From Bifidobacterium phasiani (GTDB taxonomy: Bacteria > Actinomycetota > Actinomycetes > Actinomycetales > Bifidobacteriaceae), in NCBI RefSeq assembly GCF_019331775.1, contig NZ_JAHBBD010000005.1, positions 1 to 64,000 of the forward strand: 64,000 nucleotides of DNA, read 5' to 3'. Every line of letters starts with the position of its first letter. Within the stretch, counting starts at the first letter, position 1. Below the pieces are notes generated by a model. It saw only the letters and a list, made by a program, of their open reading frames with translations, made no database searches and had not been told where the DNA came from. Position numbers and translations under genes: made by a program. This document shows, piece by piece, positions 29,096-38,169 of the stretch.

Positions 29096-30538
29096 ATGAA
29101 GCTTACCGAAATCTCCCCCGCAATCGCACTCACCTCCCTCGACGGCCGCTACCACCGACAGACGGCCGCGCTCGTCGAACACATGAGCGAACCCGCGCTG
29201 AACCGCGAGCGCATGCGCGTCGAGGTCGAATGGATGATCCTGCTGGCCAACGGCTTCGACGGCAACGGCAACCGCCCGATCGTCGAGGGCGTCGAGCCGC
29301 TGACCGAGGCCGAGCAGGCCTACCTGCGCGCGATCCCCGAGGACTTCGGCGCCGAGGGCATCGCCGAGCACGCCGACATCGAGTCGGTGACCCACCACGA
29401 CGTCAAGGCCGTCGAATACTACATCGACCGCCGCCTGGAGACCGCCGCCGACGCGCTCGGCGAGGGCACCCAGCTGCCGCGGCTGAAGACGCTGGTGCAT
29501 TTCGCCTGCACCTCCGAGGACATCAACAACCTGTCCATCGCGCGCTGCGTGAAGAACGCCGTCGAGCAGGTGTGGCTGCCGGCCGCGCAGGCCGTCGTCG
29601 ACCATCTGGCCGCCAAGGCCGACGAGTACCGCGACAAGGCGCTGCTCAGCCTGACGCACGGCCAGCCCGCCACGCCGACGACCCTCGGCAAGGAGCTCGC
29701 CGTCTACGCGTACCGCCTGGGCCGCCAGCTCAAACATGTGCGCGCCCAGGAGTACCTGGGCAAGATCAACGGCGCCACCGGCACCTTCGGCGCCCACCTG
29801 GCCGCCTGCCCCGACGTCGACTGGATGGCCGTCTCCCGCGAGTTCGTGACCGGCCGCATGGGCCTGACGTGGAACCCGCTGACCACGCAGATCGAGTCGC
29901 ACGACTGGCAGGCCGAGCTGTACGGCACGATCAGCCATACGAACCGCATCCTGCACAACCTCGCCGTCGACGTGTGGATGTACATCTCGCGCGGCGTGTT
30001 CGCGCAGGAGCCCGTCAAGGGGGCCACCGGCTCGTCCACGATGCCGCACAAGGTCAACCCGATCCGATTCGAGAACGCGGAGGCGAACCTGGAGCTGTCC
30101 TGCTCGCTGCTGGACACGCTGTCCGCCACGCTGGTGGAGTCGCGCTGGCAGCGCGACCTGACCGACTCGACCACGCAGCGCAACATCGGCTCGGCGCTCG
30201 GCTACTCGCTGCTGGCGCTGGACAACCTGCTCGGCGGCCTGAAGTCCATCCACCCCAACGACATCGTGATCAAGCGCGAGCTGGACTCGAACTGGGAGGT
30301 GCTCGGCGAGCCGATCCAGACCGCGATGCGCGCCTGCGAGCTGCGCGGCCTGCCCGGCATGGACAACCCGTACGAGAAGGTCAAGGAGCTGATGCGCGGC
30401 CATGAGATCAGCCGCGACGACGTCGAGCGGTTCATCGACGGCCTCGCCTTCGACGAGGCGACCACAGCCCGGCTCAAGGCCCTGACCCCCGCCACCTACA
30501 CCGGCGTGGCGTCCCGACTGGTGGACTTCGACCGCTGA
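29096..30538 (+). CDS. purB: Adenylosuccinate lyase
   Basis: 480 residues. It cleaves SAICAR and adenylosuccinate, releasing fumarate, in purine synthesis. Family signatures are visible: TSLDGRYHRQT near the N-terminus, CTSEDINNL, THGQPATPTTLGKELAVYAYR, and the fumarase/aspartase signature GSSTMPHKVNPI, whose flexible loop carries the catalytic Ser. The subfamily resembles the E. coli-type, longer PurB. It is divergent from the response-regulator gene by about 70 bases and ends 17 bases before the membrane-protein gene, possibly cotranscribed. Confidence 0.97.
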   Translation: MKLTEISPAIALTSLDGRYHRQTAALVEHMSEPALNRERMRVEVEWMILLANGFDGNGNRPIVEGVEPLTEAEQAYLRAIPEDFGAEGIAEHADIESVTHHDVKAVEYYIDRRLETAADALGEGTQLPRLKTLVHFACTSEDINNLSIARCVKNAVEQVWLPAAQAVVDHLAAKADEYRDKALLSLTHGQPATPTTLGKELAVYAYRLGRQLKHVRAQEYLGKINGATGTFGAHLAACPDVDWMAVSREFVTGRMGLTWNPLTTQIESHDWQAELYGTISHTNRILHNLAVDVWMYISRGVFAQEPVKGATGSSTMPHKVNPIRFENAEANLELSCSLLDTLSATLVESRWQRDLTDSTTQRNIGSALGYSLLALDNLLGGLKSIHPNDIVIKRELDSNWEVLGEPIQTAMRACELRGLPGMDNPYEKVKELMRGHEISRDDVERFIDGLAFDEATTARLKALTPATYTGVASRLVDFDR

Positions 30539-30555
30539 GCGAGCACGGTGACCCG

Positions 30556-33255
30556 ATGGTCGAGAACATCGTGACCGCCGGCGGCTCCCCCGACCCCGAC
30601 GAGCGGATCGCCCCGGCGACGGTCGGCCAGGACGACGGCGACGGGCGGCGGCCCGACGTCGCGGACGGGTCCGGGACCGCCGCCGGGTCCGTCGCGGCCG
30701 CCCCCGGTTCCCCGGACTCGCCCGCGACGGACCCGGACGAGCCGAGCAGACCGGTCGAGCCGATCGAGCCGGCCGAACCGGACAGATCCGCGCCCCCGGT
30801 CTCCACCGCGACGTCCGCGTCCGCGACGGACGCGCCGGATACGCGCGGCGACGTGCACATCGAGGACGTGCCGCCGCGGCGTACGCGCGACTTCGGCGAC
30901 CTGGCCCACGCGGCCGGGTCGCTGGTGCTGGCCGTGGCCATGCTGCTCGTGGCGGTGTACCTGCGCGGCATGACCGCCGGCGTGGAATCGGACGCGCACA
31001 CCGCCGGGCAGGCCATCGGCTGGCTGATGGACGTGCCGGCGTCGCTGCTGCAGCAGATCGCGACGATCGCCATCGTCGCATGCGTGCTGTTCCAGCTGCT
31101 GGTCAGCCGCGAGTGGGTCCAGTCCGCGATCTCGCTGATCGCCATGTTCGGCGGGTACGCGGCGGTGTGGGGCGTCTCCGCCATCATCACGCACGTCGGG
31201 TTCCAGCCGCTGGTCCTCGGTCTGTCGTCCCCGGCCGCGACCGGCGGCACCGGGCTGCTGCCCGACTTCTACGCCGGGTTCGCCGCGTTCCTGACGGCCG
31301 CCGGTCCGCGGCGCATGCGCTCGTCGGTCAAATGGGGCTGGAACGCGCTGTACGTGCTCGCCGTGCTGCTGGTGGTGCTGTCGTGGAACTCGGTGCCCGG
31401 CGTGCTCGTCTCGTTCGCCGTCGGCCGCATCGTCGGCATGACGGTCCGATTCGCCACCGGCACGCAGAACAAGGGCGCCTGGGGCAGACAGCTCGTGCAG
31501 GCGCTGGAGACCATCGGGCTGGAGGCGACCTCGCTGGTCCGCCGCCCCGAGGCGCACGGCGAATCCGGCGTGCTGCGCACCACGCTGGACGACGACCTCG
31601 CGGAGAACTCCCGCATCTACGACATGGTCGACCGCTACGGCCGACGGTTCACGGTGTCGGTGATCGACGGGCAGTCGCACAACGCCGGATACCTCAACCA
31701 GCTGTGGCAGTGGCTGCGCCTGACCGGCGTCACCACGCGGCGCGACCGCTCCGTCTCGGACGCGGTGCACCACCACTTCACGATGCTGCTGGCCATGGGC
31801 CACATCGGCCTGGCCGCGCCGCGGCCGTACGGCATCGTCGACTGCGGCGAGTCCGCCGTCCTCGTGCTGGACGCCGACTCGACCGCGATGGAGTGCAACC
31901 TCAACACGCTGACCGAGGACGACGCGGCGGCGCTGATGCGCTACCTCGACGTGGCGCACCGCCGCGGGCTCTCGCACCACCGCATCACCCCCGACACGCT
32001 GGGACGGCTGGCCATCGGCACCCCGGTGATCGCGGGCTGGCAGAACGGCGACTGCACCAGCACCGCCGCCAACCTGGCGATCGACAAGGTGCAGCTGCTG
32101 ACGCTGCTGTCGATGCTCATCGGCGTCGAGCCCGCCGTGCGCGCCGCACGCCGGGTGTGGGGCGACGACGCGCTGGTCGGGCTGGTGCCGTTCGTGCAGA
32201 AGGCCGCGATCCCGGCCGGCACGCGCGCGCTGAACCCGTGGGGCAGGCAGCTGCTCGACGAGGTGCGCGACGCGCTGCGCGCCCTGGCGCCCCAGGAGGT
32301 GTCCGAGGCGATGGAGCCGGTCAAGCTCTCGCGGTTCAGCGTCAAGTCCTTCCTGATGATCGTGCTGCTCATCGTGGCCGTGTCGGTGGTCATCACCCAG
32401 CTGCGGCCCGACGAGGTGATCGACGCGATCTCGAACGCGAACCCGGGCATGGCGCTGCTGTGCGTCCTGTGCGGCCTGGTCGCGTGGCTGGGGTCGGCCC
32501 TGACGCTCGGGGTGTTCATGGACCGCGACAGGCGCAGCAACCTGGGGGTGTTCATGGCCCAGGCCGCGTCCGGCTTCACGGCCGTCTCGATGCCCGCCGG
32601 CGTCGGACCGGCGTTCGTGAACCTGCAGTTCCTGCGCAAGAGCGGCTACCGCAGCACCCGGGCCACGGCGATCATGAGCGCCGTGTGGGCCATCCAGGGC
32701 GGCACGACGATCCTGCTGCTGCTCGTCATCGGCGTGTTCACCGGACGCAACATGCTCTCAGGCATGATCCCGACGAACACATTGGTCATCGCCATCGCGG
32801 CGGTCGCGCTCGTCGTCTCCGTGGCGATGGCCATACCGCCGGTGCGTCGGCTCGTCGCCGAGCGCTACCTGCCCATCGTCAAGGCGTACGCCCGCCAGCT
32901 GGTCAACGTGCTCACCCAGCCGAAGGAGCTCGCCATCGGCTTCGCCGGCGCCCTGGTGCTCAACCTGGTCACCGGGCTGGGCTTCTGGGCGGCGCTGATG
33001 GCGTTCGGCTACCCCACCAACCCGATCGAGACGACGTTCGTGTTCCTGCTGGCGAACACCCTGGGCTCCGCGGTGCCCACGCCGGGCGGCCTGGGCGCCG
33101 TGGAGGCGGCGCTGACGTTCGCGTTCACCTCGGTCGGCGTGCCCGCCGCCGTGGCGCTGTCCGCGACGCTGGTCTACCGCGTGGCCTTCTACTGGCTGCG
33201 CATCCCGATGGGCGCGCTGGCGATGAAGTGGCTCGATCGGCACAACCTGTTCTGA
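30556..33255 (+). CDS. UPF0104/LPG-synthase-like membrane protein with kinase-like middle region
   Basis: 899 residues. Residues 1-115 are Asp/Pro/Ala-rich and soluble. Several membrane helices follow (about 118-136 LVLAVAMLLVAVYL, then more to ~300). Residues ~330-590 are soluble and look like a degenerate protein-kinase or APH fold: AHRRGLSHHRITPDTLGRL stands where HRD-x4-N would be and VIAGWQNGD where DFG would be. Residues ~593-895 form the eight-helix lysylphosphatidylglycerol-synthase/flippase region (SGFTAVSMPAGVGPAFVNL, NTLGSAVPTPGGLGAVEAAL). It lacks the C-terminal acyltransferase of MprF, so aminoacyl-lipid synthesis is unlikely; lipid handling or glycolipid flipping is possible. 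Confidence 0.85.
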   Translation: MVENIVTAGGSPDPDERIAPATVGQDDGDGRRPDVADGSGTAAGSVAAAPGSPDSPATDPDEPSRPVEPIEPAEPDRSAPPVSTATSASATDAPDTRGDVHIEDVPPRRTRDFGDLAHAAGSLVLAVAMLLVAVYLRGMTAGVESDAHTAGQAIGWLMDVPASLLQQIATIAIVACVLFQLLVSREWVQSAISLIAMFGGYAAVWGVSAIITHVGFQPLVLGLSSPAATGGTGLLPDFYAGFAAFLTAAGPRRMRSSVKWGWNALYVLAVLLVVLSWNSVPGVLVSFAVGRIVGMTVRFATGTQNKGAWGRQLVQALETIGLEATSLVRRPEAHGESGVLRTTLDDDLAENSRIYDMVDRYGRRFTVSVIDGQSHNAGYLNQLWQWLRLTGVTTRRDRSVSDAVHHHFTMLLAMGHIGLAAPRPYGIVDCGESAVLVLDADSTAMECNLNTLTEDDAAALMRYLDVAHRRGLSHHRITPDTLGRLAIGTPVIAGWQNGDCTSTAANLAIDKVQLLTLLSMLIGVEPAVRAARRVWGDDALVGLVPFVQKAAIPAGTRALNPWGRQLLDEVRDALRALAPQEVSEAMEPVKLSRFSVKSFLMIVLLIVAVSVVITQLRPDEVIDAISNANPGMALLCVLCGLVAWLGSALTLGVFMDRDRRSNLGVFMAQAASGFTAVSMPAGVGPAFVNLQFLRKSGYRSTRATAIMSAVWAIQGGTTILLLLVIGVFTGRNMLSGMIPTNTLVIAIAAVALVVSVAMAIPPVRRLVAERYLPIVKAYARQLVNVLTQPKELAIGFAGALVLNLVTGLGFWAALMAFGYPTNPIETTFVFLLANTLGSAVPTPGGLGAVEAALTFAFTSVGVPAAVALSATLVYRVAFYWLRIPMGALAMKWLDRHNLF

Positions 33256-33325
33256 AAAGTTCCCCTTTTCCGGCAAAGTGTGGTGCAATCCCTAGAAAAA
33301 TGCGGAAATCGCCAGTTTTCTGCGC

Positions 33326-33331
33326 TATTAT
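33326..33331 (+). promoter_or_regulatory. Possible -10 element of the HU gene
   Basis: TATTAT lies about 60 bases before the hup ATG in the most AT-rich stretch of the region (33256-33345). No good -35 is seen. Confidence 0.35.
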
Positions 33332-33390
33332 CGGTATGAACGTTGGGTGACGCACAATCGCGTCGCCCCCTGACTCAAGAAGGATGCTGT

Positions 33391-33672
33391 ATGGCGTACA
33401 ACAAGTCTGATCTCGTGTCGAAGATCGCTCAGAAGTCGAACCTGACCAAGGCTCAGGCTGAGGCCGCGGTCAACGCGTTCCAGGATGTGTTCGTCGAGGC
33501 CATGGAGTCCGGCGAGGGCCTGAAGCTCACCGGCCTGTTCTCCGCCGAGCGCGTCAAGCGCGCTGAGCGCACCGGTCGCAACCCGCGCACCGGCGAGACC
33601 ATCAAGATCCCCGCCTCCTACGGCGTTCGCATCTCCGCCGGCTCCCTGCTGAAGAAGGCCGTCACCAAGTAA
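33391..33672 (+). CDS. hup: HU-family DNA-binding protein
   Basis: 93 residues, full-length HU. It starts MAYNKSDLVSKIAQ, with the helix KAQAEAAVNAFQDVFVEAM and the DNA-binding arm RTGRNPRTGETIKIPASYGV. It bends and compacts DNA as a dimer. Start set at 33391 with AAGAAGGA before it; an ATG 16 codons upstream would add non-HU sequence. A strong terminator follows, and codon use is biased as expected for high expression. Confidence 0.97.
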   Translation: MAYNKSDLVSKIAQKSNLTKAQAEAAVNAFQDVFVEAMESGEGLKLTGLFSAERVKRAERTGRNPRTGETIKIPASYGVRISAGSLLKKAVTK

Positions 33673-33697
33673 GATCGGTTCCGATCCGAACGTGCAC

Positions 33698-33734
33698 GCC
33701 CCCGAACCCCCACGGTTCGGGGGCGTTTCCTTTT
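33698..33734 (+). terminator. Rho-independent terminator of hup
   Basis: GCCCCCGAACC (33698-33708) pairs perfectly with GGTTCGGGGGC (33714-33724) across a five-base loop, followed by a T-rich run to 33734. This is the most canonical terminator in the window. Confidence 0.93.
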
Positions 33735-33792
33735 GCCGGAGGGATGGCCGTCGTCCGGCCCGGCCGGCGCCGGCGCCGGCCGGGCCGCCGGA

Positions 33793-35319
33793 TCAGCTTG
33801 CCGGGCCGCCGTCGGCCGTTCGGCACAGCGCGTCGAGCAGCGCGGCGAACTCCGGCGTGGGTTCGGCGTCGAACGGGTCGATCATCGCGGCCTCGCGCCT
33901 CACCGGCGTGGTCAGGGCCACATGCGTCCAGTCGCACGAATAGCGGGCGCCGGCCGCCTCGGCCGTGCGCACGAACAGCCCGCGCAGCGCGGCGCGCGTG
34001 TCCCGCGGCGGCGCGCCCAGCGACTCCTCGACGCCCCGGGCGTCGACCAGCCGCAGCATCGCGCCGCGACGGACCAGCGTCTCGTACACCGTGCCGTTGG
34101 CCACGTCGTGGTAGTCCATGTCGATCTGCTCCAGCCGCGCCAGCGGAACGTCCGGGCGCCGCGCGCGCAGCGCGTCGACCAGACGCTTCTTGGCCACCCA
34201 GTCGACGCGGTCGGCCAGCCGGTCGAGCCGTCCGGCCGACAGGTCGTCCAGCACCCGCGCCCACAGGTCGCGCACCCGGCGGGACCGCCCGACCGGCATC
34301 GAGGCGGCGACCCGGTCGCCGTGCCGGTCGAGGAACGCGTCGACCACGCTCAGGTACCGGTACTGCAGCTCCAATGGGGTCACGGCGCCCCCGCCCCCGT
34401 GCATGCCGAAGGCCTGCGGGTCGGCCAGGCGCAGGCGCGCCTCGCGGCCGCCGGTCAGGTCGCGGCTGACCGCGCGGTTCGCGGCGTTCGGGTCGGCCAG
34501 CGCGCAGCCCTCCAGTCCGGAGGGCTCGCCGCTCCGGGCGGCGTGCTCGATCGCGCACAGCACCAGATGCGTGGTCGCCAGCTTCATCGCGGTGGCGAAC
34601 TGCGACCGGTTCGAGTCGCCGATGATCACATGCAGGCGCCGGTACGAGTCGGGGTCGGCATGCGGTTCGTCGCGCGTGTTCACCATCGGGCGGGCGCGCG
34701 TCGTGGCCGACGACACCGCCTCGTCCAGGAAGTCGGCGCGCTGGGTGACGCGGAAGCCGTCGGGCGTCACGCGCCCGGCCCCGGTGAACGGCTGGCGCGT
34801 GATCAGGAACGGCAGCAGCTCGCGCTCGATGGTCTCCAGCGGCACGTAGCGGCGGACCAGGTAGTTCTCGTGGCAGCCGAAGGAGTGCCCCGCCGAGTCG
34901 GCGTTGTTCTTGTACACGTGGATGGTGGCGCGCCCGCCGTACGCGGCGCGCAGCCGCTCCTGCGCCTGCAGCGCGAGCCGGCGCATCACCGCCTCGCCGG
35001 CGAGGTCCTGCGCGAGCGCGTCGAGCGGGTCGCGCGCCTCGGCGGTCGCGTACTCGGGGTGCGAGCCGACGTCGAGGTACAGCCGCGAGCCGTTCGGCAG
35101 ATAGGTGTTCGTCGACCTGGCGCGCGAGACGACGGGCCGGAACATGGTCATCGCGACCTGGCCGGCGTCGCACGGCCGGTCGGCGCCGGTCACGCTGACG
35201 CCGTACTCGGTCTCGATGCCGAAGATGCGGTCGAAGCCGTGCGCCTTGTCGGACTGCGCCGCGCACTCCGGCCCGGCGCCGCCGGTCGGATGGGTGCCGC
35301 TGTCGCGCAGCTGGGGCAT
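33793..35319 (-). CDS. pafA: Pup-protein ligase PafA
   Basis: 508 residues. It joins the C-terminal Glu of Pup to lysines of target proteins using ATP. It shows the carboxylate-amine-ligase beginning GIETEYGVSV, the conserved RLYLDVGSHPEYATAE, YKNNADSAGHSFGCHENYL (Mg/ATP site), VSSATTRARPMVNTRDEPHAD and RLHVIIGDSN. PafA rather than Dop is indicated by GIETE and the SSATTR motif. ATG at 35319 overlaps the pup stop (TGATG), with GTG 35322 as a close alternative; both use AAGGCGGCGAG as ribosome site. It is the last gene of the arc-dop-IMPase-pup-pafA cluster. Confidence 0.95.
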   Translation of the reverse strand: MPQLRDSGTHPTGGAGPECAAQSDKAHGFDRIFGIETEYGVSVTGADRPCDAGQVAMTMFRPVVSRARSTNTYLPNGSRLYLDVGSHPEYATAEARDPLDALAQDLAGEAVMRRLALQAQERLRAAYGGRATIHVYKNNADSAGHSFGCHENYLVRRYVPLETIERELLPFLITRQPFTGAGRVTPDGFRVTQRADFLDEAVSSATTRARPMVNTRDEPHADPDSYRRLHVIIGDSNRSQFATAMKLATTHLVLCAIEHAARSGEPSGLEGCALADPNAANRAVSRDLTGGREARLRLADPQAFGMHGGGGAVTPLELQYRYLSVVDAFLDRHGDRVAASMPVGRSRRVRDLWARVLDDLSAGRLDRLADRVDWVAKKRLVDALRARRPDVPLARLEQIDMDYHDVANGTVYETLVRRGAMLRLVDARGVEESLGAPPRDTRAALRGLFVRTAEAAGARYSCDWTHVALTTPVRREAAMIDPFDAEPTPEFAALLDALCRTADGGPAS

Positions 35320-35510
35320 CACTCGCCGCCTTTTTGCACGAAGCTGCTCACGTATTCCTGCGCGTTGGCCTCCAGCGTGGTCTCGATGTCGTCCAGCACC
35401 GCGTCGAGCAGGTCGATCTGCTCGTCGGCCGCCGCGTTCGCGACGACGGCGGACTCCTCCTGCGCCTCGTCCTGCTGCGAGGGGAACGCCTGTGCGAATT
35501 CCTGGGGCAT
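35319..35510 (-). CDS. pup: Prokaryotic ubiquitin-like protein Pup (C-terminal Glu)
   Basis: 63 residues, largely disordered, with central helix AADEQIDLLDAVLDDIETTL, which binds the ARC ATPase, and the C-terminal end YVSSFVQKGGE. Pup in mycobacteria ends in Gln and must be deamidated by Dop; this one ends in Glu and is ready for ligation directly. The stop overlaps the pafA start. It lies 17 bases after the IMPase-like gene. No ORF finder minimum length is needed to accept it because of these motifs. Confidence 0.95.
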   Translation of the reverse strand: MPQEFAQAFPSQQDEAQEESAVVANAAADEQIDLLDAVLDDIETTLEANAQEYVSSFVQKGGE

Positions 35511-35527
35511 GTCCGCCGTCCTTTCCG

Positions 35528-36373
35528 CTACCGTGCCGAGAACTCGGTCAGATACGGCCGCAGTTCGTTGATGATGATGCCGTTCGAGGCGACCACGTCG
35601 TTCTCGCGCCGCCAATGGATCTGCTCGCCGTCCCACTGGCGCAGCTTGCCCTGGGACTCCCAGAGCACCACGGCGCCCGCGGACACCGCCGGGATGTCCC
35701 AGGTGTGCAGGTGCGGCTCGAAGTACGCGTCGTAGGTGCCGTCCGCGACCTTGCACAGGTCCAGCGAGACCGGGCCGACGCGCTTGATGTCCGCGGGCAG
35801 CCCGGAGATCGCGGAGACGACCTTGAGCGCGCGCATCGACTCCTCCGGCACGTACGACATGCCGAAGCTGACGACCGAGCCGTCCAGCGAGGGCGTCGTG
35901 GAGGGCATGATCTTCTCGCGCTTGTCGCCGATCGGGGTCTTGCGGATGCGGATCGCGCCCTGGCCGCGCGCGGCGATGTAGGTCATGTCCAGCGCCGGGG
36001 CGTGCACCACGCCGAGAATCGGCTGGGCCGAGCACTCCTCGTTGAACTCGAACAGCGAGATCGTGATCCCCCATTCGGGCATGTTGCGGATGAAGTTGAT
36101 GGCGCCGTCGATGTGGCCGACGCACCAGTAGCGCTGGCCCGGGTGGCACTGCTCCGGGCGGTCGTGCCAGAAGCCGTCGAACGGCTCCAGCGACCGCAGG
36201 CGGCCGCGCATGAAGTCGACGAGCTTGTCGTTGACGTCGAGGTCGAACTGGGTCGATTCCTTGGGTACCTTGAGCCGCTGCAGGCGGCGCGGCGCCGTCT
36301 GCTCGCTGAGCACGTGCCTGCCGGCATCCTGCGCAATGCGCGTCGCCTCCAACGCCAGCTGCTGCAATTCCAT
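35528..36373 (-). CDS. Inositol-monophosphatase-like protein, catalytic residues degenerate
   Basis: 281 residues with the IMPase fold: GVVHAPALDMTYIAARGQGA and HTWDIPAVSAGAVV are conserved family landmarks. However, the metal-binding motif DP(I/L)DGT reads VGHIDGAINF (residues 85-94): the first Asp is Gly86-His and the Thr is Ala91, leaving only Asp89. The GEE motif that supplies another metal ligand is replaced by FDGFWHDRP. Only the WD Asp of the last motif remains. It is probably not a phosphatase, or has a changed substrate. Placed between dop and pup, it is likely cotranscribed, so a regulatory or binding role in pupylation is conceivable. Confidence 0.85.
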   Translation of the reverse strand: MELQQLALEATRIAQDAGRHVLSEQTAPRRLQRLKVPKESTQFDLDVNDKLVDFMRGRLRSLEPFDGFWHDRPEQCHPGQRYWCVGHIDGAINFIRNMPEWGITISLFEFNEECSAQPILGVVHAPALDMTYIAARGQGAIRIRKTPIGDKREKIMPSTTPSLDGSVVSFGMSYVPEESMRALKVVSAISGLPADIKRVGPVSLDLCKVADGTYDAYFEPHLHTWDIPAVSAGAVVLWESQGKLRQWDGEQIHWRRENDVVASNGIIINELRPYLTEFSAR

Positions 36374-36453
36374 CGTCTGTTCCTATCCGTCACGCGCCGC
36401 CTTGCTGTCCCTGCGGCGCTCCTCAACCTTCGAATATGTCCGCTGCCCCGATT

Positions 36454-38088
36454 CTACCCGCGGGGCATGATGTTCCCCGCCAGCGCACGCAGCAGGCCGG
36501 CGGCGTCGCGCGATTCCTCCACCAGGCCGCCGCACCGCCCCCTGCCGAACGCCAGCGGGTCGGAGACATCGAGCGTAAGCAGACCCTGGGACGAGGACGG
36601 GTCGCGCGCCGTCAGCTGCGTCCACGAGACGGCGACCATCTGCTCCGGGTAGCGCGCGACCAGCCGGGCGCGCAGCCACGCGCGCGTGGCCTCCGGGGCC
36701 TGGACGGCCGCGCGTTCCAGCGCCGCGTCGTCGTCCAGCCGCTCGGTGGAGCCGGCGAGCCTGGCGAACACCGAGCGCTGAGGGTCGAGCGCGGCCCACG
36801 ACAGGTCGAGCGCCGCGATGCGCGCGTCCCGCCACCCGGGCACGGCGCCGGCCATGCCCGAGCGCGTCCCGGCGCCGCCGGCCGGATGCGCCTTGCGGCG
36901 GCACCGCTCCAGCAGCTGCCATTTGTACAGCCATTCCACGCGCGAGGCCTGCTCGCGCATCCCCAGGCGCGTCTCGTCGTCGGCGTGGCGGATCGCGGCC
37001 ACGTCCAGCAGCGCGCGCCCCCACATCGCCATCACGCGGCGGGTCGAATCGTCGGGCCACCGCGGCTCGCCGTGGCTGTCGACGCCGTGGATGGCGGCGG
37101 CCGCCTCGTACACGGCGCCGCGCAGCCGCACCTGCATGTTCCACGCGTCCGTCCGGCCGCCCGACTCGAGCTCCAGCGGCTCGGCCAGCGTCAGGTCGTG
37201 CGAGACCGCGTGCATCGCCGCGACCGGGTCGGCGAGCGCCAGCCCGTCGGCCAGGGCGTCCAGGTCGACGCCCGCCTGCCCGCCGTGCTCCAGCAGCCAC
37301 AGCACCATGCTGGTCGTGCCGAGCTTGAGCAGCTGCGGCACGTCCATGCGGTTCGCGTCGCCGACGATGACGTGCAGGCGGCGGTGCCCGGCGGTGCCGT
37401 GCGGCTCGTCGCGCGTGTTGACGATCGGCCGGTCGAAGGTGGTCTGCAGCCCGACGCGCATGTGCACGTAGTCGGCTCGCTGGCTGAGCTGGAAGCCCGG
37501 CGTCTCGCCGCGCTCCCCGATGCCGACGCGCCCCGATCCGGCGTAGATCTGACGGCTGACCAGATGCGGGGTCAGCAGCGCGACGACGCGCTCGAAGGGC
37601 ACCGAGCGCAGCATCGTGTAGTTCTCGTGGGTCCCCCAGCTGGCGCCCTTGCCGTCCACGTTGTTGCGGTGCAGCTCGACGGGCCCCTCCCCGTCCCCGC
37701 CGGCGCGGCGGGCGGCGCGCCGCATGATGAGGTCGCCGGCGTGGTCGTAGCGCACCGCGTCGAACGGGTCGTCGGTCTCGGGGGCCGCGTACTCGGGGTG
37801 CGCGTGGTCGACGTACACGCGGCCGCCGTTCGGCGCGATGACGTTGACGATGTCGGCCTGCGGCGCGTCGGTGAGCATGTCGGGGCGCGCGGCGGCCCGT
37901 TCGAGCCGGTGGCCGCGCGCGTCGTTGACCGGGTCCTCGCCGCGGTAGTCCCAGCGGATGTGCGAGGAGCGCGGGTCGGCGGCCGCGGCGACCACGTCGA
38001 ACGACAGCCGCACCGGGTTGTAGCGCCCCGCCCCGCGCCTCGACACCGCGTATTCGGTCTCCGTGCCCATGACGCGCCGTACGCTCAT
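36454..38088 (-). CDS. dop: Pup deamidase/depupylase Dop
   Basis: 544 residues. Dop removes Pup from conjugated proteins and, where needed, deamidates Pup-Gln. It begins MSVRRVMGTETEYAVS, and it has the VYVDHAHPEYAAPE, HRNNVDGKGASWGTHENY and VSRQIYAGSGRVG motifs that separate Dop from PafA, then PGFQLSQRADYV and IVNTRDEPHG. GGAGGAGCG precedes the ATG. Because Pup already ends in Glu here, only depupylation is needed. It follows the ARC ATPase by 80 bases. Confidence 0.95.
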   Translation of the reverse strand: MSVRRVMGTETEYAVSRRGAGRYNPVRLSFDVVAAAADPRSSHIRWDYRGEDPVNDARGHRLERAAARPDMLTDAPQADIVNVIAPNGGRVYVDHAHPEYAAPETDDPFDAVRYDHAGDLIMRRAARRAGGDGEGPVELHRNNVDGKGASWGTHENYTMLRSVPFERVVALLTPHLVSRQIYAGSGRVGIGERGETPGFQLSQRADYVHMRVGLQTTFDRPIVNTRDEPHGTAGHRRLHVIVGDANRMDVPQLLKLGTTSMVLWLLEHGGQAGVDLDALADGLALADPVAAMHAVSHDLTLAEPLELESGGRTDAWNMQVRLRGAVYEAAAAIHGVDSHGEPRWPDDSTRRVMAMWGRALLDVAAIRHADDETRLGMREQASRVEWLYKWQLLERCRRKAHPAGGAGTRSGMAGAVPGWRDARIAALDLSWAALDPQRSVFARLAGSTERLDDDAALERAAVQAPEATRAWLRARLVARYPEQMVAVSWTQLTARDPSSSQGLLTLDVSDPLAFGRGRCGGLVEESRDAAGLLRALAGNIMPRG

Positions 38089-38169
38089 CCTCGCTCCTCC
38101 TTACGTCTCGTCGCCTTGCGTCCGTATGCCGCCGCCACGCCGCCCGGCCGCCCATGCGGCCGCGGCCGT

